A stretch of DNA of 64,000 nucleotides, from NCBI GenBank assembly GCA_934757825.1, contig CAKVLP010000002.1:62001-126000 (forward strand). The letters run 5' to 3'. Position 1 is the first letter of the stretch. Every line of letters starts with the position of its first letter. Shown piece after piece: positions 16,269 through 25,179 of the stretch. The position numbers were made by a program, and so were the translations under genes. The DNA is from an uncultured Clostridia bacterium. Its GTDB lineage: Bacteria; Bacillota; Clostridia; Christensenellales; UBA1242. The notes under the pieces are model-generated. The model ran no database searches, was not told the DNA's origin, and saw only the letters and a program-made list of their open reading frames with translations.

Positions 16269-17399
16269 ATGTTTAAAAAAATCGAACCTGCAATACTTAA
16301 AAATGTGAGTGCCCTAAGCGTAAATCAAACAATTGATTGCGTGCTTTTTGCGTCCGATTATTACAAGGTGAAAAAGTGTTTGAATGACGAGTTTAGGCCG
16401 ATTTTTTATCCTTTTATAGGTGCGTTTGGATTAAAACTAAAACTAAAAAACATTTTTGAACTTGCCCGCATTAGAGAAGTCACATATATTACACAAGCAA
16501 CCAAAGTGAGCGCTTGCATAAACGTTGCTAACAAGATATTAAAAACTCCCAGCGAAACACAGAACGCCGATTTTAGCACTGTTGTAATCGACACGGGTGT
16601 TTGGCCACATTTAGACTTTATGGTGCCAAGAAAAAAAATTGTAAAGTTTGTAGACCTTGTCAACTTTAAGGATTATCCGTACGACGACAACGGACACGGC
16701 ACATTTGTGTGTGGCGCGCTTTGTGGTGGCGGAGCTCTCAGCCCAAAACACCGAGGCATTGATCCCGGCATAAACCTTATTGTAATAAAGGCGCTAGACG
16801 CAAACGGCGAAACGGGTGCAAACTCAATTTTGAGCGCAATGCAGTGGGTCTATGAAAACCGTAAAAAGTACAAAATACGCCTTGTATGTATGAGTTTTGG
16901 CAGTGTTGCGCTCGGCAAAAACGACCCGCTAATGCTAGGCGCCGAAAAACTCTGGGACACGGGCATAGTTGTGGTGTGCGCGGCGGGGAATAGTGGGCCA
17001 AAGAGCGAAACAATTAAGTCGCCAGGGAGTAGTTACAAAATTATCACAGTAGGAGCGCTGGACGATAAAAGGATTTTGGACGAACCGCAGTACGAGCGTT
17101 TTCAGGTGGCAGATTTTTCGAGCAGGGGGCCAATTAACAACACCTATAAGCCCGATGTTTTGGCTTCGGGTGTGGACATAAAAGGGTTAAACAATTCCGT
17201 CAACCCTTTTTACACCACAATGTCAGGAACAAGCGTAAGCACGCCAATTGTCGCTGGGCTGTGCAGTCGGCTTATAAAACTCAACCCAAATTCTTCTCCT
17301 GACCGCATTAAAAAACAACTAATTAAAGCGTGCAATCCAATTACATTCGACAGAAATAGCGAGGGTTTTGGCTGGATTGACGGCAAAAAACTATTCTAA
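16269..17399 (+). CDS. Intracellular-type subtilisin-like serine protease (S8)
   Basis: 376 residues with the full catalytic triad: Asp108 (VVIDTGVW), His143 (DDNGHGTFV) and Ser322 (MSGTSVSTPI), plus oxyanion Asn241 (AAGNSGP). There is no signal peptide, and the 100 residues before the Asp motif are not a typical I9 propeptide, so it resembles AprX-type intracellular subtilases. It is translated one base after the small 16004 protein. The last 9 bp overlap the convergent cysteine desulfurase gene. Confidence 0.93.
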   Translation: MFKKIEPAILKNVSALSVNQTIDCVLFASDYYKVKKCLNDEFRPIFYPFIGAFGLKLKLKNIFELARIREVTYITQATKVSACINVANKILKTPSETQNADFSTVVIDTGVWPHLDFMVPRKKIVKFVDLVNFKDYPYDDNGHGTFVCGALCGGGALSPKHRGIDPGINLIVIKALDANGETGANSILSAMQWVYENRKKYKIRLVCMSFGSVALGKNDPLMLGAEKLWDTGIVVVCAAGNSGPKSETIKSPGSSYKIITVGALDDKRILDEPQYERFQVADFSSRGPINNTYKPDVLASGVDIKGLNNSVNPFYTTMSGTSVSTPIVAGLCSRLIKLNPNSSPDRIKKQLIKACNPITFDRNSEGFGWIDGKKLF

Positions 17400-18503
17400 G
17401 CTTCTTAGCACTTTCACTAGCGTCTTTACGTCGTGCATTCGGTTAAATCCGCCTATGCTTACCCGCACCATTCCTTTTTTGAGCGTGTTAAATGACTTGT
17501 GAACCAGCGGTGCGCAGTGTAGCCCAGTCCGCACGCATATGTGGTGGTCGTTTAGATACTCGCCAACTTCGCTACTTGTAAGTCGCTTGTGATTGAAGGA
17601 AATCACGCCATTTTCGGCTCCACTGCTGTACACAACATAATTGTCCATATTTTTCAACTCGCTATACAAGTATTCGGCGAGTTTTTTTATTCGCTCGTTA
17701 AGCCTGTCAAAGTGCTTATCTACATATTTCACTCCCGCGCCAAGCCCCAATATGCACGGCATACTAAGAGTCCCGCTTTCTAGTCCCTCGGGAGCCTCAT
17801 CGGGCTGAACAATACTTTCGCTAAATGTGCCCGTTCCGCCTGTTTTTATAGGGCTTACTTTCACGCCATTAAACACCAAACACCCAATCCCTTGCGGAGC
17901 GTAAAAGCCCTTGTGTCCGGCAAGTGAAAGTAGATTTATGTTAAGCGCTTTTATGTCGATGTGTTTGTGCCCCGCACTTTGCGCACAGTCCACAAAGTAA
18001 AGTAACCCATGTGCCTTGCATATTTTGCCAATTTCACCAATTGGGTTTTCGTTTCCCGTCACGTTGCTTACATGTATGCACGTCACTAAATATGTATTGG
18101 GTTTTATAGCGTTTTCAATGTCGTGCGGGTCGATTATGCCGTTTTTGGGCTCAACAATTGTGTATGTAATTTCCCCGCGAGCGCGCAAGTCTTCAAGTGT
18201 CCTTAGCGTGCTGTTGTGTTCCATAGCGGTCGTAACAATGTGTCCGCCTTTTTTGACCGTGCCCCTTAGCCCTAAGTTGATTGCCGAAGTGCAACTTGAT
18301 GTAAATATGACTTTATCTACATCGGCGTTAAAGTGGTTTGCAATTCTTTCCCTAACCCCAAGTACTTTCGTTCCTCCGTCAATTGCCAGATTGTATCCGC
18401 CTCGGCTGGAATTTACGCTGTATTTTGTTAGCCCCAGTAGTGCGCCTATTTTCACGCAAAGCGGTTTGCGATGTGTGGTGGAGGCGTTGTCTAAATAAAT
18501 CAA
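17391..18503 (-). CDS. Cysteine desulfurase-family class V aminotransferase
   Basis: 370 residues. PLP-binding Lys198 lies in SLAGHKGFY, the active-site Cys330 in VRTGLHCAPL, and SGTLSMPCILGLGAG (243-257) is the substrate loop. It resembles the short cysteine desulfurase family (TIGR01977-like) rather than IscS/SufS. It should take sulfur (or selenium) from cysteine as a persulfide on Cys330. Start TTG 18503 follows AAGGAG on the minus strand. It faces a DUF3343 gene transcribed the other way, a family proposed to carry Se/S, so a functional link is likely. No iscU/sufU nearby. Confidence 0.9.
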   Translation of the reverse strand: MIYLDNASTTHRKPLCVKIGALLGLTKYSVNSSRGGYNLAIDGGTKVLGVRERIANHFNADVDKVIFTSSCTSAINLGLRGTVKKGGHIVTTAMEHNSTLRTLEDLRARGEITYTIVEPKNGIIDPHDIENAIKPNTYLVTCIHVSNVTGNENPIGEIGKICKAHGLLYFVDCAQSAGHKHIDIKALNINLLSLAGHKGFYAPQGIGCLVFNGVKVSPIKTGGTGTFSESIVQPDEAPEGLESGTLSMPCILGLGAGVKYVDKHFDRLNERIKKLAEYLYSELKNMDNYVVYSSGAENGVISFNHKRLTSSEVGEYLNDHHICVRTGLHCAPLVHKSFNTLKKGMVRVSIGGFNRMHDVKTLVKVLRSLE

Positions 18504-18585
18504 AAATTTCTTACTCCTTTTAACAAAAATTCTTGTTAGTTAATATTATGAAGTAGATTTAAAAATGTTTAAGGAGAAAAATGCT

Positions 18586-18843
18586 ATGTATGTAGTTGCT
18601 GTTTTTTTCAATCGAACCCAAGCCTTGCAATTTGCCGACGTGTTTAGACGTATGGGCGGATGTTGCAACATCATAAACACACCCAGAGAAATAACCAACT
18701 CTTGCGGATTATCGGTTATGTTTCCAAAAGACAAACTTAACCGCGCGCGTGTTATCCTAAACAGTGGGAATTTCCCTAGTTTCAATGGCTTTTATCTAAA
18801 ATCTACCTCATCTAGGGGGAGTGTGTACGATAGGGTAAACTAA
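18586..18843 (+). CDS. DUF3343 putative Se/S carrier-like protein
   Basis: 85 residues. MYVVAVFFNRTQALQFADVF gives the N-terminal strand-helix and PREITNSCGLSVMF (about 37-50) the conserved Cys-Gly-Leu motif of DUF3343. The Cys would hold sulfur or selenium. Start ATG 18586 is preferred over 18565 because AAGGAG (18571-18576) sits 9 bases ahead of it, inside the longer frame. Lies divergently next to a cysteine desulfurase, the expected sulfur donor. Residues 24-29 include a second Cys pair (GGCCNI). Confidence 0.82.
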   Translation: MYVVAVFFNRTQALQFADVFRRMGGCCNIINTPREITNSCGLSVMFPKDKLNRARVILNSGNFPSFNGFYLKSTSSRGSVYDRVN

Positions 18844-18853
18844 CATATTATTC

Positions 18854-18883
18854 TTTACAATTTGTGTACACTTGTGCTATTAT
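18854..18883 (+). promoter_or_regulatory. nth promoter, possibly giving a leaderless transcript
   Basis: TTTACA (18854-18859), 18 bp, TATTAT (18878-18883) with TGC extension. The predicted start point falls at the A of the nth ATG (18890). Confidence 0.5.
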
Positions 18884-18889
18884 ATATCT

Positions 18890-19516
18890 ATGGATAAAAG
18901 ATGTAACGAGATATTTAATATCCTAAACGGGCTTATCGAAAACCCTTCGTGCGAACTTAATTTTAAAAACAATTATGAGTTGCTGGTTGCGGTGATCCTA
19001 AGCGCCCAGTGTACGGACAAGCGTGTTAATGAGGTTTCCCAAAAACTCTTTGCTGTCTATGATAGCCCAGAGAAACTATCGCAAGCATCACTTGCCGATA
19101 TTGAAAAGATAATAAAACCTTGCGGATTTTACAAAAACAAAGCAAAGAACATAAAGCAAGCGTGCATTGATATTGTGGAGAAGTTTGATGGACAAGTCCC
19201 AAGCAATATGGACGACCTTATGTCGCTTAGCGGAGTGGGACAAAAGACTGCAAACGTTGTGCTTGCCGAGGCGTTTAAAAAGCCCGCAATTGCAGTAGAT
19301 ACCCACGTTTTTAGGGTCAGCAATAGACTAGGGCTAGCACACTCTAAAAATGTGCACGAGGTAGAACGCCAACTTCAAGCGTGTTTCGACGAAAAAGATT
19401 GGGTTAAGTTGCATCATATGTTGATATTATTTGGCAGATACTATTGTAAAAGCAGAAATCCTAGTTGCGACAACTGCCAGTTAAAAAAGTACTGCCAGTA
19501 CTATAAGGAGAAATAA
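18890..19516 (+). CDS. nth: Endonuclease III (DNA glycosylase/AP lyase)
   Basis: 208 residues. Helix-hairpin-helix LSGVGQKTANVV with catalytic Lys119, then VDTHVFR with Asp137. The iron-sulfur cluster loop is Cys186-x6-Cys193-x2-Cys196-x5-Cys202, complete. The enzyme removes oxidised pyrimidines and nicks the abasic site. ATG 18890 has no ribosome binding site and lies 6 bases after a -10 element, so the mRNA may be leaderless. obg begins two bases after the stop with its own AAGGAG. Confidence 0.95.
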   Translation: MDKRCNEIFNILNGLIENPSCELNFKNNYELLVAVILSAQCTDKRVNEVSQKLFAVYDSPEKLSQASLADIEKIIKPCGFYKNKAKNIKQACIDIVEKFDGQVPSNMDDLMSLSGVGQKTANVVLAEAFKKPAIAVDTHVFRVSNRLGLAHSKNVHEVERQLQACFDEKDWVKLHHMLILFGRYYCKSRNPSCDNCQLKKYCQYYKEK

Positions 19517-19518
19517 TT

Positions 19519-20781
19519 ATGTTTTTGGATAAAGTAACAATTCAATGTAAAGCAGGAAATGGTGGCGACGGCAAGGTGTCGTTCCATAGAGCCAAGTTTG
19601 TTCCTAATGGCGGACCAGACGGCGGTGATGGTGGCGACGGCGGAAACATCGTTTTTAAAGCGACCAACAAAGTCTCCAACTTGGAAGCGTTTAGATACAA
19701 GCGCTCCTATCTTGCGACGGACGGCGAACCAGGCGGAAGCAACAATAAGTTTGGCAAATCGGGCAGGGATTTAATAATACTTGTTCCACAAGGCACAGTT
19801 ATCAAAAACGCTAAAAACGACAAGGTTTTGGCAGATATGTACAATGCTGACGACGAGGTGGTTTTGCTAAAAGGCGGTCTTGGTGGCAGAGGAAACACTC
19901 ATTTCGCGACACCTACTAGACAAGCCCCTAAGTATAGCGAACTTGGCGTTAAGACCGAAAAGTTTGAACTAAAATTGGAACTAAAAACCATAGCCGATGT
20001 GGGCTTGGTGGGTTTCCCAAACGTGGGAAAGTCGTCGCTACTTGCGTCGGTTAGCAACGCAAAGCCAAAGATTGCAAACTATCACTTTACTACACTTGCG
20101 CCAAATATCGGCGTTGTTACTGCCAACGGCTCATCGTTTGTAATGGCAGACATTCCAGGGCTAATTAGCGGGGCAAGCGAAGGAGTAGGGCTTGGGCTAG
20201 ACTTCTTGCGCCACGTGGAGCGCACAAGGCTTTTGGTGCACGTTGTTGATGTGTCGGGAAGCGAGGGAAGAGACCCTTACAACGACTACACTGTTATTAA
20301 CAACGAACTTAAAAAATACAGCGACAAAGTGGGAAGTATTGCACAGATTGTTGCGCTAAACAAGGTCGACCTAGTTCAGGATAGAACCCAACTTGAAGAG
20401 TTTAAGAAAAAACTCCCAAAATCGACCGAAGTATATGAAATAAGCGCAGTTGCGCACATCGGTCTTAACGAACTGCTTAGTGCGATTGTTAAAAAACTAG
20501 AACAAATCCCTGTGCCTGAGAAAATAGAAGTCGAGCAAGTGGCTATTGACAAAAAGGATCGCTCCTACAAAATTGTTAAGGTTTGCGAGGGATTGTACGA
20601 GGTTACGGGCAACCTTATCGAGGAGATTACACGTAGGGTTGTGCTAGACGACTACACATCAAACGCCTACTTCCAAAAACAACTTCGCGAAGAGGGGATT
20701 ATCGACGATTTAAGGAAAAAAGGTCTTAAAGACGGCGATATGGTTAGACTAAACGGCATCGAACTAGAATACACCGAGTAA
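19519..20781 (+). CDS. obg: GTPase Obg
   Basis: 420 residues: glycine-rich Obg fold (1-158; NGGPDGGDGGDGGN), G domain with GFPNVGKSSLL (about 168-178), DIPG, NKVD and SAVAH, then the C-terminal OCT domain (about 340-420). Obg binds the 50S subunit and couples ribosome assembly, stress response and, in Bacillus, sporulation initiation. Follows nth by two bases, and yhbY (also ribosome assembly) follows after 11 bases, so one operon is likely. Confidence 0.97.
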   Translation: MFLDKVTIQCKAGNGGDGKVSFHRAKFVPNGGPDGGDGGDGGNIVFKATNKVSNLEAFRYKRSYLATDGEPGGSNNKFGKSGRDLIILVPQGTVIKNAKNDKVLADMYNADDEVVLLKGGLGGRGNTHFATPTRQAPKYSELGVKTEKFELKLELKTIADVGLVGFPNVGKSSLLASVSNAKPKIANYHFTTLAPNIGVVTANGSSFVMADIPGLISGASEGVGLGLDFLRHVERTRLLVHVVDVSGSEGRDPYNDYTVINNELKKYSDKVGSIAQIVALNKVDLVQDRTQLEEFKKKLPKSTEVYEISAVAHIGLNELLSAIVKKLEQIPVPEKIEVEQVAIDKKDRSYKIVKVCEGLYEVTGNLIEEITRRVVLDDYTSNAYFQKQLREEGIIDDLRKKGLKDGDMVRLNGIELEYTE

Positions 20782-20792
20782 AAGGAGAGAAT

Positions 20793-21107
20793 ATGATTAC
20801 AAAACAACAGAGAACAGCGCTAAGAAGTTTGGCACAAGAATTGCCCGATTTGGTTTATATCGGAAAGGGCGATGTGACCCCAAACGTTGTTAAACAAGTA
20901 AACGACAATTTGTTTGCTCACGAACTTATTAAGATTAAAGTTCAAGATAGCGCAAGCCTAAGTTTCGACGAAATAACCGCCCAACTTGAAAAAGAATGCG
21001 GTTGCGAAACAGTTTGCACCATTGGCAACAAAATTGTACTATACAAGGCTTCCAAAAAACCAACAAACAAATCCCTTGAAGCCATTCGAAACATAATGAA
21101 GAAATAA
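20793..21107 (+). CDS. yhbY: YhbY/CRS1-type RNA-binding protein
   Basis: 104 residues, single CRM domain: MITKQQRTALRSLAQ start, VYIGKGDVTPNVVKQVNDNL (the GxG loop region), ELIKIKV and the final IGNKIVLYKAS. These proteins associate with pre-50S ribosomal particles. AAAGGAG precedes the ATG. Last gene of the nth-obg-yhbY unit, ended by a long bidirectional terminator. Confidence 0.93.
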   Translation: MITKQQRTALRSLAQELPDLVYIGKGDVTPNVVKQVNDNLFAHELIKIKVQDSASLSFDEITAQLEKECGCETVCTIGNKIVLYKASKKPTNKSLEAIRNIMKK

Positions 21108-21174
21108 AAAAAAGTTTATCAATTGTAAGTGAGTATTTACTTGTTTACTCATTTAACAATGATAAACTTTTTTT
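21106..21174. terminator. Long bidirectional terminator
   Basis: AAAAAAAGTTTATC (21107-21120) pairs with GATAAACTTTTTTT (21161-21174), extended inside by ATTGT/ACAAT and an inner hairpin GAGTA/TACTC (21131-21150). Serves the convergent yhbY and membrane-protein genes. Confidence 0.88.
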
Positions 21175-21949
21175 AAAGTGTAAAATTTTCTACCTTTGGT
21201 TTTGGCTGGAACAAACAAGCCCCAGCAAGGACGAGAAGGAGTGTGCTAAAAACTGTGTAGTAAATATTAAACCTTACAAAAAACGCTGTTAGGAATATGA
21301 AAAAACTGCTAATAAGGTAGTTTTTTGCATTCGCTTTGGCAAGGGCAATATGTCTTAACTCGCCTAATTTCGGGCGAGTTTTTTCTTGTTTTTCCACGCC
21401 GAAATCGGGGATTTTATCATAACTTGTTAGTATTTTGTAAACTTGCGTTTGGTCTAGTATGTGGATTTCTCGTCGGGTTAGTTTTACGACTTTTTCGATG
21501 TTGTTGTCGTAATTTACGCACGCTACAACAAGTGGTTTGTCGCTATATTTTAGCACCTTGTATAGGTCGTTCGGTTGCATTGTATCGGCCTCATAAAATG
21601 GCACAAACGCGTACGTTCCAAGGTCGAGATAGTTGTTAAACTTTTTCGCGTCGTATTTGTCCAGGAAAAGTTTTTGAAAAAAATCCATAGTTTTTTGTTT
21701 TGATGAGTACAAAAATTGTAGCGAGATTTTTTCTATTTTTTCACGTTCTAATGCGCTAATATTAGCCCGCTTTTCGCGCGGTTTGTTAATTAAATATATC
21801 CCGTATCCAATGCCGGCGGAAATGCAAATCGACAGCGCAAAGCACAAAATATTGTCGACGTGCAAATAGTTTAGCCACAAAAATGCTATGGCGAAAATTA
21901 GAAAGTATTTTAAAATAATGTTTGAAATTTTACTAAATTTTGTTTGCAT
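21173..21949 (-). CDS. Four-helix membrane protein with central soluble domain
   Basis: Family not recognised. Two membrane segments near the N-terminus (about 13-50), a soluble central domain (about 60-200) and two more at the C-terminus (about 210-255). The central part contains alternating strands and helices (DKPLVVACVNYDN, VVKLTRREIHILDQTQVYKIL) that loosely resemble a restriction-endonuclease-like core. No catalytic set was identified. Start is ambiguous: ATG 21949 is given, a TTG at 21967 is possible; neither has a strong ribosome binding site. Confidence 0.75.
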   Translation of the reverse strand: MQTKFSKISNIILKYFLIFAIAFLWLNYLHVDNILCFALSICISAGIGYGIYLINKPREKRANISALEREKIEKISLQFLYSSKQKTMDFFQKLFLDKYDAKKFNNYLDLGTYAFVPFYEADTMQPNDLYKVLKYSDKPLVVACVNYDNNIEKVVKLTRREIHILDQTQVYKILTSYDKIPDFGVEKQEKTRPKLGELRHIALAKANAKNYLISSFFIFLTAFFVRFNIYYTVFSTLLLVLAGACLFQPKPKVENFTL

Positions 21950-21995
21950 ACTATAATCTTTGACCAAATTTTAGAAATATAACCAATCGTTTGAT

Positions 21996-22024
21996 TTGTT
22001 AAAATGCTTTTAAGGTGCTATACT
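21996..22024 (+). promoter_or_regulatory. Promoter of PAP2/tsaEB operon
   Basis: TTGTTA (21996-22001), 17 bp, TATACT (22019-22024) with TGC extension. Confidence 0.65.
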
Positions 22025-22054
22025 ACTATAAATTTAAAAGTCAAAGGATTTTTT

Positions 22055-22975
22055 ATGGAATTACAAATTGTTAGATTTATTCAAGGCTGGTCTTGCAAAG
22101 CACTTGATGTAATTATGGGCATTATCAATATGTTTGGTGAGGACTTGTTTTTCTATATGGTGTTTTTTGCACTTTATTGGATGTACTCCAAATCGTTTGC
22201 GTTTAAGTATATGTTTGTGTATTTGACAACGTGCGGTTTTAACAAAATTTTCAAGACGTTAGTTAAACGCCCAAGACCTGCGGGTTCAACTGAGAGTGGC
22301 TACTCCTTCCCAAGTGGTCACGCGATGAGTTATGCTGGCGCGTCAACCCAACTTGTGTACGAGTTGGTTAGAAATGGTCAACCTAAGAAGAAGTGGCAAA
22401 AAGCCGATATGTGGATTGAGTATATTTTGTTTGGGTTGTTGGTGGCGCTAGCGAGAATGTATTTTGGTGCGCATTATTTGACCGACGTTATTGCGGGTTT
22501 AATTTTGGGTGCATACATCGCAACAAGCGTGACATATATTCTAAACTGGCTACTTGAAAAAATTAAGGGCAAAATTAACTTCGAAATCGTGCTTGCTGTG
22601 CTTGCTCCAATTGTTTTGGTGGCGTATATTGTTGTCGCAACAACCGGCATTATTTCCACACCTGACACCCTTGAAAAAGTATATAGATTTGCTGGGATTT
22701 TTATGGCTGTGGCTGTGGGTTATTTCATTGATAAAAAGTTTATAAAATACGATGCGAAAGACGAGCCATTAAAGGAAAAAATCGTAAAAGTGGGCGTTGG
22801 GCTTGGATTGCTTACAACCTTTTACATTTTGTTCCTATCGCAAAAACCAGTTGATTTTATGCTAACAATTTACTATTTTGCAACCGCACTTGTGGCTACA
22901 ACCGTTTTCCCTTGGGTGTTTAAAACCATCAATCAAAAGCCGGAAGATGTTTCGGGCGCTAAAAAGGACGAATAA
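22055..22975 (+). CDS. PAP2-family membrane phosphatase
   Basis: 306 residues, about seven membrane segments. The three PAP2 signature blocks are KRPRP (71-75), PSGH (86-89) and ARMYFGAHYLTDV (133-145, with Arg134 and His140). It likely dephosphorylates a lipid phosphate such as undecaprenyl pyrophosphate or phosphatidate at the outer face. The start is ATG 22055 after AAAGGA, not the earlier TTG at 22004, which would fall inside the promoter. The last base of its stop codon is the first base of tsaE ATG, so the operon is translationally coupled. Confidence 0.9.
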   Translation: MELQIVRFIQGWSCKALDVIMGIINMFGEDLFFYMVFFALYWMYSKSFAFKYMFVYLTTCGFNKIFKTLVKRPRPAGSTESGYSFPSGHAMSYAGASTQLVYELVRNGQPKKKWQKADMWIEYILFGLLVALARMYFGAHYLTDVIAGLILGAYIATSVTYILNWLLEKIKGKINFEIVLAVLAPIVLVAYIVVATTGIISTPDTLEKVYRFAGIFMAVAVGYFIDKKFIKYDAKDEPLKEKIVKVGVGLGLLTTFYILFLSQKPVDFMLTIYYFATALVATTVFPWVFKTINQKPEDVSGAKKDE

Positions 22976-23394
22976 TGGAAACCATAAAAGTAGAAGGTTT
23001 GAAAGAAACCAAGCGATTTGCAAAGCGTTTTGCTAAATCCCTGGTGGGTGGCGAAACGATTTTGCTGGTGGGAGATTTAGGCGCTGGAAAGACCACTTTC
23101 ACGCAGTTTTTGGCGAAAGAATTGGGCGTAAAAGAGGCTGTAACTAGCCCTACCTTTAATATCGTGAAAGAGTACGACGGCAAAAAAATGAAGTTGTATC
23201 ATTTTGATATGTACCGCATCGAAGACGCTAGTGAGTTGCAGGAAATCGGCGCGGAGGATATTTTGTACGGCAATGAGCACGATGTTGTGATTGTGGAGTG
23301 GCCATACAATGTGGATGTTGGATATAAAAATCCGATAAAGATAAATATTGAAAAAATCTCGGAAAATGCCCGAGAATTTAAGGTGGAAAGATGA
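22975..23394 (+). CDS. tsaE: tRNA t6A synthesis ATPase TsaE
   Basis: 139 residues with P-loop GDLGAGKTTFTQ (about 35-46), TSPTFNIVKEY and the YHFDMYRIED block that is diagnostic for TsaE. With TsaB and TsaD it makes N6-threonylcarbamoyl-adenosine at position 37 of ANN-decoding tRNAs. Start overlaps the PAP2 stop by one base and the end overlaps tsaB by four. Confidence 0.95.
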   Translation: METIKVEGLKETKRFAKRFAKSLVGGETILLVGDLGAGKTTFTQFLAKELGVKEAVTSPTFNIVKEYDGKKMKLYHFDMYRIEDASELQEIGAEDILYGNEHDVVIVEWPYNVDVGYKNPIKINIEKISENAREFKVER

Positions 23395-24011
23395 AATTAT
23401 TGGCAATAGACACGACAGGCAAATGTGCCAAAATTGTGCTAAATGACGGCGAAACAAAAATTGACCAACTGGCAGAAAATGAGAAACAGAGCGAAAACCT
23501 GATGACTCATATTGACGCATTTTTGTCTAAAAACGGCTTGGCTTCGCGAGATATTGATGTTTTTGGCGCTGTGGTGGGGCCAGGAAGTTTTACTGGAATC
23601 CGAGTGGGCATTGCGACAATTAAAGCATTTGCCTTTGCGCTAAAAAAGCCTGTAATTGGCGTAAGTGTGTTTGACATCGTTGCAAGTGAGGTGAGGTCTG
23701 GCGTTTGTTTGCTTAATTGTACCGCTTCAAGCGTGTATTATGCGGTGTTTAAAAATTCTAAAATCTCCGAAATGGGTGTGTTAGATAACGACCAAATTGC
23801 TAAATTTGAAAAAATGCCTATGTTTTGCTTGGAAGAAGAACATTTACAAGAACGATTTGCATATAAATTTAATGTGATAACCGACTATAATGCTTTAATT
23901 GCGACCGCCTTTGCAAATCGACTTGAAGCAAAGGCATTTGACAAAACTTTGGAGCCGTTGTATCTTCAACTTTCTCAAGCGGAGCGTAATTTGGAGAAGA
24001 AGAATGATTAG
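23391..24011 (+). CDS. tsaB: tRNA t6A synthesis protein TsaB
   Basis: 206 residues, ASKHA fold: MKLLAIDTTGKCAKIVL strand pair, FGAVVGPGSFTGIRVGIA (about 57-74) and KPVIGVSVFD. It is the non-catalytic scaffold that binds TsaD and TsaE. Overlaps tsaE by ATGA and rimI by 8 bases. TsaD itself is not in the window. Confidence 0.94.
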   Translation: MKLLAIDTTGKCAKIVLNDGETKIDQLAENEKQSENLMTHIDAFLSKNGLASRDIDVFGAVVGPGSFTGIRVGIATIKAFAFALKKPVIGVSVFDIVASEVRSGVCLLNCTASSVYYAVFKNSKISEMGVLDNDQIAKFEKMPMFCLEEEHLQERFAYKFNVITDYNALIATAFANRLEAKAFDKTLEPLYLQLSQAERNLEKKND

Positions 24012-24429
24012 GCTTGCGACTGCTAAGGATATCGACCAACTTATGGGAATTGAAAACGCTTGTTTTTCGCGTCCATATTCGGTGGAATCGTTTTTGAGCG
24101 ACATTGAGGGCGATAAGGTCAAAGTTTTCGTGGAAGATAATGCAGGTGAATTGCTTGCATTTATTTCGGTGTATGTGTTCCTAGATGAGGCAAATCTTCA
24201 ACAAATTGCTGTTTTGGAAAAGTATAGGAAAAAAGGCATTGCTTCCAACCTTATTGAGTATGCGGTAAATTACCTAACAGACGCTAAGGTCAAAAGGTTT
24301 TATTTGGAAGTGAACGAAAACAATTTGATAGCAATTAAAGTTTATGAAAAATTGGGATTTAAAAAAGTTATCACTAGAAAAAATTATTACGGCAATCAAA
24401 ATGCCATTGTGTATGAGAGGTTGTTGTAG
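24004..24429 (+). CDS. rimI: Ribosomal protein S18 N-acetyltransferase-like (RimI)
   Basis: 141 residues, GNAT fold: MIRLATAKDIDQLMGIENAC, LQQIAVLEKYRKKGIASNLI (acetyl-CoA pyrophosphate loop), then YLEVNENNLIAIKVYEKLGF. In this tsaE-tsaB-rimI order it is the RimI-type N-alpha acetyltransferase of Bacillota. Start ATG 24004 is set by GGAG seven bases ahead and lies inside the end of tsaB. Confidence 0.92.
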   Translation: MIRLATAKDIDQLMGIENACFSRPYSVESFLSDIEGDKVKVFVEDNAGELLAFISVYVFLDEANLQQIAVLEKYRKKGIASNLIEYAVNYLTDAKVKRFYLEVNENNLIAIKVYEKLGFKKVITRKNYYGNQNAIVYERLL

Positions 24430-24443
24430 ACGGAAGGTAACTT

Positions 24444-25169
24444 TTGAAAAATTATCCGCTTAATAGTTTAATAATTGGAAAAGGCGAGAGTTGTGTTCTG
24501 TTTCTGCACGGTTGGGGCGGAAGCACCAACTCTTTTTTTGGCATCGCTGAAAAACTTTCAAATGATCACAAAGTAATTATTTTAGATTTGTACGGCTTTG
24601 GGAAAAGTAAATATCCGGACGTGGTGCTGGATAGTTATGAATATGCGGTGCAAGTCTTTTTGTTTTTAAAGCGTAAAGGCGTAACAAAACTTAGCATTGT
24701 TGCACACTCGTTTGGCGGGCGCATCGCAATACTTCTTGCGAGTATGTTTGATATTACTGTTGACCGGCTTGTGTTGGTGGGCAGTGCAGGCATAAAACCT
24801 CGCCATACTCTTAAATACAAGTATAGGGTGATTAAGTATAAGATTGCAAAATATCTTGTGAGAAAAAATCTTAAAGATAAACAATCGCTACAAAAGTATG
24901 GTAGTGACGAATACAAAAAGCTTGATGATTTGCAAAAGAAAGGCTATGTTAAAATTGTAAATCAAGACTTAAAATTTTTACTTAAATACATAAGGTCAAA
25001 AACATTAGTTGTGTGGGGGGTGTGTGACAAAACCACACCGCTGTATATGGCAAAGAAAATTCAAAAAGGGATAAGCGGAAGCAAGATGTACCTGTATGAA
25101 AACTCGGGACACTTTTGCTATCTTGAAAACTATCTAAACTTTATTCATTTACTAAAATCGTTTTTGTGA
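24444..25169 (+). CDS. Alpha/beta-hydrolase
   Basis: 241 residues. Oxyanion-hole HGWGGS (22-27), nucleophile Ser89 in AHSFGGR, Asp near 195 (VWGVCDKTTPL) and His near 223 (SGHFCYLE) give a full triad. TTG start 24444 after GGAAGG. The substrate cannot be read from sequence. It lies 10 bases before the membrane MurF-like gene and in step with the Ddl-like gene, so a link to cell-wall precursor metabolism is possible. From here to about 27850 the DNA becomes visibly more A/T-rich, with many TTA, ATA and AGA codons. Confidence 0.88.
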   Translation: MKNYPLNSLIIGKGESCVLFLHGWGGSTNSFFGIAEKLSNDHKVIILDLYGFGKSKYPDVVLDSYEYAVQVFLFLKRKGVTKLSIVAHSFGGRIAILLASMFDITVDRLVLVGSAGIKPRHTLKYKYRVIKYKIAKYLVRKNLKDKQSLQKYGSDEYKKLDDLQKKGYVKIVNQDLKFLLKYIRSKTLVVWGVCDKTTPLYMAKKIQKGISGSKMYLYENSGHFCYLENYLNFIHLLKSFL

Positions 25170-25179
25170 GGTTTTTTAA

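Noticed and set aside
23899..24003. Longer N-terminus for RimI
   Set aside because: The extra frame overlaps tsaB by more than 100 bases, is Arg/Trp-rich, and ATG 24004 has a GGAG site.
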